Positions 27,190-34,459 of a stretch of DNA of 64,000 bases are shown here, piece after piece. How positions within the stretch are numbered: the first letter of the stretch is position 1; every line of letters begins with the position of its first letter. The position numbers and the translations under genes are program-made. The notes under the pieces are model-generated. The model searched no databases, was not told the origin of the DNA, and was given only the letters and a program-made list of their open reading frames with translations. The stretch comes from Brachybacterium sp. UMB0905 (lineage in GTDB: Bacteria; Actinomycetota; Actinomycetes; Actinomycetales; Dermabacteraceae). The stretch spans positions 100,683 to 164,682 of the forward strand of contig NZ_PNHL01000001.1 of the NCBI RefSeq assembly GCF_002871795.1, read 5' to 3'.

Positions 27190-28364
27190 GCACGCGGACC
27201 ATCACCCACCCGGCCCCGCCCCTCGAGGGGGTGTGGTCCGATGTGGTGGGCCAGGAGGCGGCGGTCGCGCAGTTCCGACGGGCCGCCTCCCCGGAGGGGT
27301 CGCTCGCCCAGGCGTGGCTGGTCACCGGGCCGCCCGGTTCCGGCCGCTCCACCGCCGCGCGGGCCTTCGCCGCCACGCTGCAGTGCGAGCACCGAACCGG
27401 CTGCGGGGCCTGCGCGGCCTGCCGCACCGTGCTGGCGGGCACGCACCCGGATGTCACCGTGGTCGCGACCGACAAGCTGTCGATCGCGAAGGAGGAGGTG
27501 CGGGCGCTGGTGATGACCGCGCAGCGCGCCCCCGCGACGGGTCGGCATCGGGTGCTGATCGTCGAGGACGCGGACCGCATGAGCCCGGGCACCTTCAACG
27601 TGCTGCTGAAGTCGATCGAGGAGCCGCCGCCGTCGACGGTGTGGATGCTGTGCGCCCCGTCGGCGGAGGATCTGGCCCCCACGATCCGTTCCCGCTGCCG
27701 CCTGGTGACCCTCACGGTCCCGGGGGCCGATGTGGTGGCTGAGCTGCTGCGTCGCCGCGACGGGGTAGAGGAGCAGCTGGCGCTGCGGGCGGCCCGGGCC
27801 GCGCAGGGGCATATCGGGCTCGCGCTGCGCTACGCCACCCAGGAGGGGGCGCTCGCGGCGCGCGAGCAGTCCGCCCGCACACTGCTGGGGCTGCGCTCGG
27901 CGGGGCAGGCGGTGCTCGCCGCGCAGGAACTCGTGGACCGCGCGACCGCGGAGGCGAAGGAGCACGCCGACCAGGTCGCTGCGGAAGAGCGGGAGCGGTT
28001 CCTGCGCTCCGCGGGGATCGAGGACGGGAAGGTGCCGCCGGCGCTACGCAGCCAGCTCAAGCAGCTCGAGGATGATGCCAAGCGTCGCCAGACCCGTCTG
28101 GTGCGCGATGTGCTGGACCGCTACCTGCTGGATGCGCATTCGGTGCTGCGCGATGTGCTGGGTCGGCAGCTCGGCACCGGCGGTGAGCTTGTGAACCTCG
28201 AGGTCGAGCCGGAGATCGATCAGGCGGCCCGGGCCGGGGATGGCCGAGTCACACTGGGGCTGCTGGATGGGGTGCAGACCGCGCGCGAGCGCATCGCTGG
28301 GAACGTCCCGCCGCTGCTGGCGATCGAGGCGCTGCTGGCGCGGATCGCAATCTCGCTGCGCTGA
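27186..28364 (+). CDS. holB: DNA polymerase III subunit delta-prime
   Basis: A 392-residue clamp-loader AAA+ subunit. The P-loop reads GPPGSGRSTAARA (Arg replaces the usual Lys, typical of the non-hydrolysing delta-prime), followed by a zinc-binding set CEHRTGCGACAACR, then LIVEDADRMSPGTFNVLLKSIEEPP, the standard clamp-loader core. The C-terminal 200 residues include a charged coiled-coil stretch (about 250-310). ATGA overlap with tmk; the tmk-holB pair is widespread in bacteria. Confidence 0.9.
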   Translation: MSTRTITHPAPPLEGVWSDVVGQEAAVAQFRRAASPEGSLAQAWLVTGPPGSGRSTAARAFAATLQCEHRTGCGACAACRTVLAGTHPDVTVVATDKLSIAKEEVRALVMTAQRAPATGRHRVLIVEDADRMSPGTFNVLLKSIEEPPPSTVWMLCAPSAEDLAPTIRSRCRLVTLTVPGADVVAELLRRRDGVEEQLALRAARAAQGHIGLALRYATQEGALAAREQSARTLLGLRSAGQAVLAAQELVDRATAEAKEHADQVAAEERERFLRSAGIEDGKVPPALRSQLKQLEDDAKRRQTRLVRDVLDRYLLDAHSVLRDVLGRQLGTGGELVNLEVEPEIDQAARAGDGRVTLGLLDGVQTARERIAGNVPPLLAIEALLARIAISLR

Positions 28365-28402
28365 GATGAACGCGGCAGGACTGCTGCGCCGAAGCCCGGG
28401 TC

Positions 28403-29464
28403 TCAGACCACGCCCGGGGTGTCCGCGCCGTCAGCCGACTCGGCCCCGCTGTCCTCCGCGCCGCCCGCAGGCTTCTTCTCCGCGGTCTTCGACTTCTCGT
28501 CCTGATGGGCGGGCGTCTCGGTGGTGTCCTCGGGGGAATCCGCCTCCGGGAGCTCCGCGGATGCAGGCGGCTGCTCCTGCGCAGCGGGCTGCTCAGCCTG
28601 CCCAGGCTCAGCGCCCTCTGCCTTGGCATCGTCCGCCGCGGGCTCGGTCGGCTGATCCTGCGCCGCGGGTTTCTGCTGGAACTCCACCTCCAGCTCGTCC
28701 ACGATCACGCCCTCGCTGCGGGGGATCTCGCGGCCCATGGATTCCTCGCGCCCGGTCTCGGAGTGCGCCCCGCAACCATACTGCAGGTGGACCACGCGCC
28801 CATCGGCCGGGGACCACTCATTGGTGCACACGCCAAACTGTCCGCGCAGCGACCCGGCGAGCTGGGTGAAGAATCCGCAGCTGGTGCAGTGCGCGGGGAC
28901 GGTGCCCTTGCGGCCGCGACGTGAGGTGGGCCGGGGACCGAAGTCGCCCTCGAGCCAGCGTTCGGCGGCGTCGCCGCGCCCCTCCGGGGAGAGCACGCGC
29001 ACGCGCCCCAGGCCCAGCTCCCACTGGGCTACGCGATCCTCGTCCTCTTCGCCGGTGGACTCATAGCCGTGCTCGAGCCGCGGGTCATATTCGCGGTAGG
29101 GCAGGAGGTCATCGACCCCCACATCATCGGGGCGCAGACGCTCCGACCAGGGCTCCCACTCGGGGGCGAGGATCGCGTCCTCGCCCGGCAGCAGCGCGGT
29201 CTCCGCCACCGTCGCGACCTTCGCGCGGGGCGCGCGGGCCAGCACCACCACCCACGACCAGCCGCGATACCCGGGCATGGTGCATTCGAAGACGTGCGTG
29301 ACCAGCCGGTCAGCGCTCGCCTCGGCGCGCAGATGCTCACCGACCTGGCCGGGCTCGGTGACCTCCGCGAGCGCCTCGCGGGCCAGCTCCACGGCCTCCG
29401 CGGCGATCTGGTCGAGCTTGGGCCGGGCGGTGCGGCGGCGCGTGGTGGTGGACGGTGACGTCAT
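28403..29464 (-). CDS. DUF3027 protein with long acidic tail
   Basis: A 353-residue actinobacterial protein of unknown function. The conserved DUF3027 part (about 1-235) contains VFECTMPGYRGWSWVVVLARAP, EWEPWSERL.PDDVGVGD-like stretches and a Cys pair in HCTSCGF with a later GVCTNEWSP and QYGCGAHSE that may bind zinc. Residues 250-353 are low complexity, rich in Glu, Ala, Pro and Gln. It follows the cold-shock gene after 3 bp, the same order as Rv3648c-Rv3647c, so the two are likely cotranscribed. Confidence 0.82.
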   Translation of the reverse strand: MTSPSTTTRRRTARPKLDQIAAEAVELAREALAEVTEPGQVGEHLRAEASADRLVTHVFECTMPGYRGWSWVVVLARAPRAKVATVAETALLPGEDAILAPEWEPWSERLRPDDVGVDDLLPYREYDPRLEHGYESTGEEDEDRVAQWELGLGRVRVLSPEGRGDAAERWLEGDFGPRPTSRRGRKGTVPAHCTSCGFFTQLAGSLRGQFGVCTNEWSPADGRVVHLQYGCGAHSETGREESMGREIPRSEGVIVDELEVEFQQKPAAQDQPTEPAADDAKAEGAEPGQAEQPAAQEQPPASAELPEADSPEDTTETPAHQDEKSKTAEKKPAGGAEDSGAESADGADTPGVV

Positions 29465-29467
29465 GTC

Positions 29468-29854
29468 TCAGGCCTCGAAGTTGTCCGCGACGGCGCGCAG
29501 CACGGTGGCGATCTTCTGGGAGTGCCCGCGGTCGGGGTAGCGGCCCTTGCGCAGCCCGTTGGAGGCGTCATCCAGCAGACGGATGAGGTCCTCGACCATG
29601 CCGGCCATGTCCTCGGGCTTGGCGCGGCGGGCACGGGAGATCGAGGGCACCGGGTCCACCAGCTGCAGGGACAGCACCTGGGGGCCGCGCCGACCGTCGA
29701 CCATGTCGAAGTCCACGCGCGTGCCCGGACGCAGCGTGGTCACCCCGTCGGGGAGGTTCGTGGCGTGCACGTAGACGCTCTGGCCGTCCTCCTCGTCGAG
29801 GATGAAGCCGAAGCCCTTCTCGGCGTCGTAGAACTTCACCTTGCCGCGTGGCAC
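29468..29854 (-). CDS. Cold-shock-domain protein
   Basis: A 128-residue protein. Residues 1-67 are a cold-shock OB fold: GKVKFYDAEKGFGFI (RNP1) and SVYVHATNL (RNP2 region). Residues 75-128 form a second, helical region not found in minimal Csp. It binds single-stranded nucleic acid and probably acts as an RNA chaperone. The start is GTG; an AAGGAA lies 11-12 bases upstream. Located directly upstream of the DUF3027 gene. Confidence 0.85.
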   Translation of the reverse strand: MPRGKVKFYDAEKGFGFILDEEDGQSVYVHATNLPDGVTTLRPGTRVDFDMVDGRRGPQVLSLQLVDPVPSISRARRAKPEDMAGMVEDLIRLLDDASNGLRKGRYPDRGHSQKIATVLRAVADNFEA

Positions 29855-29990
29855 CTGGATCCCATTCCTTTATCTGCTGCGGGGCCGGGGGCTCCCGGCA
29901 TCGGGTGAGTCTATCGTGCGGTCCCCACGCCGCGGCGGGCCCTCGGAGGGGAGGTGATGGGCACCACCGCGCGCCCTCCGCCGATCCTGC

Positions 29991-30686
29991 TCAGCGGCGT
30001 CGGCGCCCGGGTGGGATGTCCCGCAGCGGCACGTTCCCGCCGACCACCTCAAGCCCCACCCCGGCGAGCACCTGCTCGAGGATCATCGCGGTGAAACCCC
30101 AGATGAACGCATCGCCGGGCAGGTCGAACACCGGCCCCACGTCCCGGCCGTCCAGTCGCCCGCGCGCATGCCGCGCCGGGTCGGTCAGGGACGCCCCGCC
30201 CACCAGCGGCGCCCACACCAGGCGCTCCACCTCGACCGGGTCATGCGGGCCGAGCGTCGGGATCTGCGGGGACCAGCTGAGCACGGGCGTGACCTCCTGC
30301 GCACGCCACGGCATGGGGATCGGTGCGAAGGCCCCCAGCACCTTGGCGTCCGATGGGTCGAGCCCCGTCTCCTCCTGCGCTTCCCGCAACGCCGTGTGCA
30401 CCACGTCGTGATCGTCCGGCTCGACGCCACCGCCGGGCAGGGCGAACTGGCCCGGCTGGGAGCGCAGCTGATGCCCGCGCTCCTCGAGCAGCAGATGCGC
30501 GTGCGCTGCGGACTCTCCTGCGAGGTGGATCAGCACGGCGCTGCGCCGCACGTCGCGCGCGGGTGGCAGCTGCTCTCGTGCGCCTGCCCGATCCAGCAGC
30601 ACCTCCCCGCGGGCGGCCCGGGTGGCCAGGGGGTGCAGGTAAGCGGGCACCGTATCGGGGCCGACGGGGGGCTGCGCCCGCCTCAC
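29991..30686 (-). CDS. Nudix hydrolase, CoA-pyrophosphatase-like
   Basis: A 231-residue Nudix enzyme. The box reads FALPGGGVEPDDHDVVHTA then LREAQEETGL, which fits the CoA/acyl-CoA pyrophosphatase branch (the position of the first Nudix Glu is His here, and this branch tolerates that). The C-terminal PGDAFIWGFTAMIL stretch is also typical. The GTG start overlaps the nth stop (GTGA), giving a coupled nth-nudix pair like Rv3674c-Rv3672c. Confidence 0.83.
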   Translation of the reverse strand: MRRAQPPVGPDTVPAYLHPLATRAARGEVLLDRAGAREQLPPARDVRRSAVLIHLAGESAAHAHLLLEERGHQLRSQPGQFALPGGGVEPDDHDVVHTALREAQEETGLDPSDAKVLGAFAPIPMPWRAQEVTPVLSWSPQIPTLGPHDPVEVERLVWAPLVGGASLTDPARHARGRLDGRDVGPVFDLPGDAFIWGFTAMILEQVLAGVGLEVVGGNVPLRDIPPGRRRR

Positions 30687-31375
30687 GCCTGCTCCCCCGC
30701 GCTCGGGCAGAGGTCCGCGAGCACGCAGGTGCCGCAGCGCGGCGCGCGGGCGGTGCACACGCGACGCCCGTGCAGGATCAGCCGCAGCCCCAGCACCGTG
30801 AGGTTCTCGGCGTCGGCGCCGGTGCCCCGGGCCTGCAGGCGCTGCGTGACGTCCTGCTCCACGTGCCGCGGATCGGTGCGTTCGCTCCAGCCCAGGCGCC
30901 GGGCGAGGCGGCCGACGTGGGTGTCCACCGCGAGCAGCGAGTGGCCGAACCAGGCGCCGCGCACCACATGGGCGGTCTTGCGGCCCACCCCGGGCAGGGC
31001 TTCGAGGGCCGTCTGGTCATCGGGCACCTGCCCGTCGTGCGCGGTCAGGAGACCGCGGGCGAGGCCGATCACGCGCCGGGCCCGCGTGGGTCCCATCCCG
31101 AGCGGCCGCAGCACCGCAGCGACGTCGCCCTCCTCGGCTCCGGCGAGTGTGGCGGGGCCCGGCCAGCGGGAGAACAGCTCGGGGGTCACCTGGTTGACGC
31201 GCACATCGGTGGTCTGGGCGGACAGGACCGTCGCGACCAGGAGTTCGAAGGCATCGCGATGGTCCAGCTCGGTGCGGGCGTCCGGGTGCTCCGCGGCGAG
31301 GCGGCGCGCCACCTCCGCAGGATCGGCGGCGGCACCGGCGCGGCGCGCGGGCTCACGGGCGGCGGTCTCGGACAT
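30683..31375 (-). CDS. nth: Endonuclease III
   Basis: A 230-residue base-excision-repair glycosylase/AP lyase. The helix-hairpin-helix LPGVGRKTAHVV contains the catalytic Lys; the active-site Asp lies in LLAVDTHVGRL. The 4Fe-4S ligands follow C-x6-C-x2-C-x5-C (CTARAPRCGTCVLADLC). ATG 31375 has GGAAGGAG upstream; earlier in-frame starts lead into the divergent crp promoter. Coupled to the Nudix gene. Confidence 0.94.
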   Translation of the reverse strand: MSETAAREPARRAGAAADPAEVARRLAAEHPDARTELDHRDAFELLVATVLSAQTTDVRVNQVTPELFSRWPGPATLAGAEEGDVAAVLRPLGMGPTRARRVIGLARGLLTAHDGQVPDDQTALEALPGVGRKTAHVVRGAWFGHSLLAVDTHVGRLARRLGWSERTDPRHVEQDVTQRLQARGTGADAENLTVLGLRLILHGRRVCTARAPRCGTCVLADLCPSAGEQA

Positions 31376-31532
31376 GCCGATGCTCCTTCCGGGCGGGCAG
31401 TCGCGGGTGATCGGGGCCCAGGCGCGGTAGGGTTCTTCCATCATGTGATCGTCACCACCGGGTGCGGTGGTCCCGGTCACAGCCGCACCGCACACGGCCC
31501 CGCGCATCGGGGCCCCGCATCCAGGAGGTTCC

Positions 31533-32210
31533 GTGGACGAGAACATCGTACGGTCGTCGCCCCTGTTCGCCGCGCTCGACGAGGACGGCAAGCAGGCCGT
31601 GCTGGCGTCGATGAAGCAGGAGGACTACCACCGCAGCGCGGTGATCTTCCGGGAGGGTGATCCGGGAGATCGGCTGTTCATCATCGGCTCGGGCAAGGTG
31701 AAGGTGGGCCATGCCTCCGGGGATGGGCGCGAGAATCTGCTGGCGGTCCTGGGCCCCGGCGAGACCCTCGGCGAGCTGTCCCTGTTCGATCCGGCCCCGC
31801 GCAATGCGACCGCCACCGTGGTGGCCGAGTCGACCCTGTACTCGCTGAGCCAGCAGGATCTGTACCGGGTCCTGGCCCAGCGCCCCGAGGTGGCCCGTCA
31901 CCTGCTGGCCTCGCTCGCCCGGCGTCTGCGCAAGACCAATGAATCCCTCGCGGATCTGGTGTTCGCCGACGTCCCCGGCCGCGTGGCCAAGAACGTGCTG
32001 GACCTGGCCCAGCGCTTCGGCCGCCAGACCGATGACGGCGTGATGGTGGCCCACGGCCTCACCCAGGAGGAGCTGGCCCAGCTGGTGGGCGCCTCCCGCG
32101 AGACAGTCAACAAGGCTCTGGCGGACTTCGCCTCGCGCGGCTGGATCCGTCTGGAGGCCCGCGCCGTGCTGATCCTGGACGTGGAGCGTCTGCGCCGCCG
32201 CGCACGCTGA
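31533..32210 (+). CDS. crp: Crp/Fnr-family transcription regulator (GlxR-like)
   Basis: A 225-residue regulator. The N-terminal cyclic-nucleotide domain includes FREGDPGDRLFIIGSGKVKV and LGELSLFDPAPRNATATVVAES (phosphate-binding cassette). The C-terminal winged helix contains HGLTQEELAQLVGASRETVNKALADF as the recognition region. Probably cAMP-responsive, like mycobacterial Crp and corynebacterial GlxR. GTG start with AGGAGG five bases upstream. Divergent from nth across 157 bp and followed by a strong terminator. Confidence 0.9.
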   Translation: MDENIVRSSPLFAALDEDGKQAVLASMKQEDYHRSAVIFREGDPGDRLFIIGSGKVKVGHASGDGRENLLAVLGPGETLGELSLFDPAPRNATATVVAESTLYSLSQQDLYRVLAQRPEVARHLLASLARRLRKTNESLADLVFADVPGRVAKNVLDLAQRFGRQTDDGVMVAHGLTQEELAQLVGASRETVNKALADFASRGWIRLEARAVLILDVERLRRRAR

Positions 32211-32222
32211 CCCCGCCCGATC

Positions 32223-32260
32223 AGAACGCCCCCGCCGAGCTGTCTCGACGGGGGCGTTCT
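32223..32260 (+). terminator. Intrinsic terminator after crp
   Basis: A 17-bp GC-rich stem (32223-32239 with 32244-32260, one mismatch) closes a four-base loop 12 bp after the crp stop. The stem ends in AGAAC / GTTCT, so it may also serve the convergent MBL gene. Confidence 0.75.
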
Positions 32261-32293
32261 GTTGCCTATGGTTCAGGAGCGGCCGACGGGTGC

Positions 32294-33109
32294 TCAGCCA
32301 CCCTCGGTCAGGTGCGCGAGGATCGCCCGCAGCGTGTGGCGGGCGGGCTCATGCAGCTCCTCGGCGAGGTCCGGCCCGTAGACGACGCGCAGCAGACGGT
32401 CCAGGGTCAGCACGCCGACGGAACGGGCCCGGCGCACCTGGTCGATCCGCTCGCGGCGGTGGGCGATCTGCTGTTCGAGCACCTCGACCGCCTCGTGCGG
32501 GCCCTCGATCGCGGGCCCGTGGCCGGGGTGGATCGAACCGATGCGCCCGTCGATCGTCATGGCGCGCAGGATCGCGAGGCTCTGCAGATGCTCCGCGACC
32601 GAGCCCCCGTGCTCAGGGATCAGCACGGTGGAGGAGCCGCCGAGCAAGGTGTCGCCGCTGAGCAGGCGCCCGCCGTCGAGCAGCACGCACACGGAGTCAT
32701 CGGTGTGCCCGGGGGTGTGGATGATGTGGCCGACGGTGCCGTGCGCGCCGATCAGCTGGGAGGGCAGCGGATCGGATCCCGCGACCCGCTGCTGATCAGC
32801 GGCCCACAGCGGCACCGCGTGGCCGCTGCGTGCTCCGAGCCGACGGGCGAGCGCCGCCGCTCCGGCGGCGTGGTCCTCGTGATGGTGGGTGACCAGGACC
32901 CCGCGGGGATGGGTGCCCTCGCAGCACAGCAGCAGCTCGGCCAGGTGCTCGGGGTCCCGGGGGCCGGGGTCCACCACCCAGGAGTCGTCATCGTCGCGGA
33001 CGACATAGGAGACGGTCCCCGTGAGTGTCATCGGCCCGGGGTTGTCGGCCCGGACCGCGATCAGCTCGACCGGCGGGGCGTCGGGGGCCCGCAGCGGCTC
33101 CTCCGGCAC
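32294..33109 (-). CDS. Metallo-beta-lactamase-fold hydrolase
   Basis: A 271-residue MBL-fold protein. The metal motif is THHHEDHAAG, with HTPGHTDDS and SGDTLLGG further on and a C-terminal helical domain as in LACTB2-like proteins (Rv3677c type), which cleave RNA or thioesters. The substrate here is unknown. The start is taken as GTG 33109, five bases after the RidA stop; no strong ribosome site is visible, so coupling to RidA translation is likely. Confidence 0.8.
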   Translation of the reverse strand: MPEEPLRAPDAPPVELIAVRADNPGPMTLTGTVSYVVRDDDDSWVVDPGPRDPEHLAELLLCCEGTHPRGVLVTHHHEDHAAGAAALARRLGARSGHAVPLWAADQQRVAGSDPLPSQLIGAHGTVGHIIHTPGHTDDSVCVLLDGGRLLSGDTLLGGSSTVLIPEHGGSVAEHLQSLAILRAMTIDGRIGSIHPGHGPAIEGPHEAVEVLEQQIAHRRERIDQVRRARSVGVLTLDRLLRVVYGPDLAEELHEPARHTLRAILAHLTEGG

Positions 33110-33114
33110 GGCGC

Positions 33115-33639
33115 TCAGGGGGTCAGCGGGGTGTGCAGCTCGACCAGGAGGTCCACCTCCACGGGCGAGTCCAGCGGCAGCACCGCGACACCCACGGCGG
33201 AGCGAGCATGCTGCCCGGCAGAGCCGAACAGGCTGCCCAGCAGTTCGCTGGCGCCGTTGATGACACCGGGCTGGGCGGTGAAATCCGGGGCGGAGGCCAC
33301 ATAGCCGGTCAGCTTGACGACCTTGGCGATGCGGTCCAGGTCTCCGATCAGCGCCTCGATCGCCGCCAGGGCGTTGAGGCAGCACGTGGCGGCCAGCTGC
33401 TTCGCCTGCTCCTCGGTCACCTCGGCCCCGACCTTGCCGCGCTGCGGCAGCTCGCCGTCCACGAAGGGCAGCTGCCCGGAGGTGTGGACGTGGGAGCCGC
33501 TGAGCACGGCCGGAACATAGGACGCCACGGGCGCGGCGACGGTGGGCAGGCTCAGCCCGAGCTCGGTCAGGCGCGCGCGGGTGCGCGGGCTGGCGGAATG
33601 CTGGAGCGCGGGAGTGGTCTCGGTGCTCTGCTCGCTCAT
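33115..33639 (-). CDS. RidA-family (YjgF-like) protein
   Basis: A 174-residue protein of the RidA/YER057c family; founding members deaminate reactive enamine/imine intermediates. The trimer-core elements LSGSHVHTSGQLPFVDGELP and the C-terminal ARSAVGVAVLPLDSPVEVDLLVE are visible, with the usual Arg (HARSAVG). The N-terminal 30 residues are a polar extension. Part of the minus-strand run DUF4177-RidA-MBL, matching Rv3678A-Rv3677c. Confidence 0.85.
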   Translation of the reverse strand: MSEQSTETTPALQHSASPRTRARLTELGLSLPTVAAPVASYVPAVLSGSHVHTSGQLPFVDGELPQRGKVGAEVTEEQAKQLAATCCLNALAAIEALIGDLDRIAKVVKLTGYVASAPDFTAQPGVINGASELLGSLFGSAGQHARSAVGVAVLPLDSPVEVDLLVELHTPLTP

Positions 33640-33642
33640 CGC

Positions 33643-33813
33643 TCAGACCTCGCTGCGGGGACGCTTGAGGTAGGCGACCAGGTTCTCCGGGTTCGGGCCA
33701 GGCACCACCTGGACGAGCTCCCAGCCCTCATCGCCGTAGTTGTCGAGGATCTGCTTGGTCGCGTGGATCAGCAGGGGGACGGTCAGGTACTCCCAACGGG
33801 TCACAGTGCTCAT
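33643..33813 (-). CDS. DUF4177 small protein
   Basis: A 56-residue protein beginning MSTVTRWEYLTVPLLIH and containing DEGWELVQVVPGP and a short basic end. The WEY and GWELV pair is characteristic of DUF4177. Function unknown. Three bases separate its stop from the RidA start, and the same small gene sits between Rv3678c and its neighbours in mycobacteria. Confidence 0.8.
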   Translation of the reverse strand: MSTVTRWEYLTVPLLIHATKQILDNYGDEGWELVQVVPGPNPENLVAYLKRPRSEV

Positions 33814-33844
33814 GGCAGGAGCCTACCGCCGCGCGGAGGGGACA

Positions 33845-34165
33845 TCATGCGCCGGATCGCACCCCGGCGCCGACCACCTGACGGGAGGCCTCCATGAGCG
33901 CCGCCCGCCAGTCGGTGACGTCGGGGTTGCGGCGCAGCAGCCGACGACGTTCACGCTCGGTCATGCCGCCCCACACGCCGTAGTCCACCCGGTTGTCCAG
34001 GGCGTCGGCCAAGCACTCAGTGCGCACGGGGCAGCTGGTGCAGGCAGCTTTGACGGCGTTCTGCTCGGCCCCCTGGACGAAGAAGTGGTCTGGATCCATC
34101 GAGACGCACGCCCCGCGCGTGGCCCAGCTGGAGTCGGCATCGATGGAGGTTCCCACGATGGTCAT
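33845..34165 (-). CDS. WhiB-family iron-sulfur regulator
   Basis: A 106-residue regulator. Four Cys ligands for a 4Fe-4S cluster are at 20, 42, 45 and 51 (C..CxxCxxxxxC), followed by the GVWGG turn at 63-67 and the basic MTERERRRLLRR segment used for contacts with sigma factor and DNA. Its position beside the PBP gene suggests the whiB4 neighbourhood, but the paralogue cannot be fixed by sequence alone. Divergent from the PBP gene. Confidence 0.88.
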   Translation of the reverse strand: MTIVGTSIDADSSWATRGACVSMDPDHFFVQGAEQNAVKAACTSCPVRTECLADALDNRVDYGVWGGMTERERRRLLRRNPDVTDWRAALMEASRQVVGAGVRSGA

Positions 34166-34459
34166 CTGGTCCCTTTCCCCTTACGGCGGGTCGACGGTGA
34201 CCCGCGGCATCGCTGCCCACTGTAAAGAGAGCACCGCCACAGCGCAAAACGCCGCGGATCTCCCCACATCGGGAGCCTTGACGTGCTAATGGATTCAACG
34301 CGCCGACGCCCGCCGTCTGCACCGCACGACGCTGCTGCATGCGACGGACAGCCCTGCGGGGCCATGGAAAGCATGACCAGCGTTGCTATCTGGTGAAGAT
34401 TCCGCGGGGGCGTGGCACGCCTCATGGCCGCTGGCAGGACTGCTGCGTACATTGATCTC

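Noticed and set aside
30300..30440. Missing first Glu of the Nudix box (His instead)
   Set aside because: The GG-x-x-x-P-x-D and REAQEETGL pattern fits the CoA-pyrophosphatase branch, where this position varies; not evidence of inactivity.
31430..31470. A CRP-like half-palindrome (GTGATCGTCAC) between nth and crp
   Set aside because: The spacing between the half sites is 3 rather than 6 bases, so it does not fit a Crp/GlxR site well.
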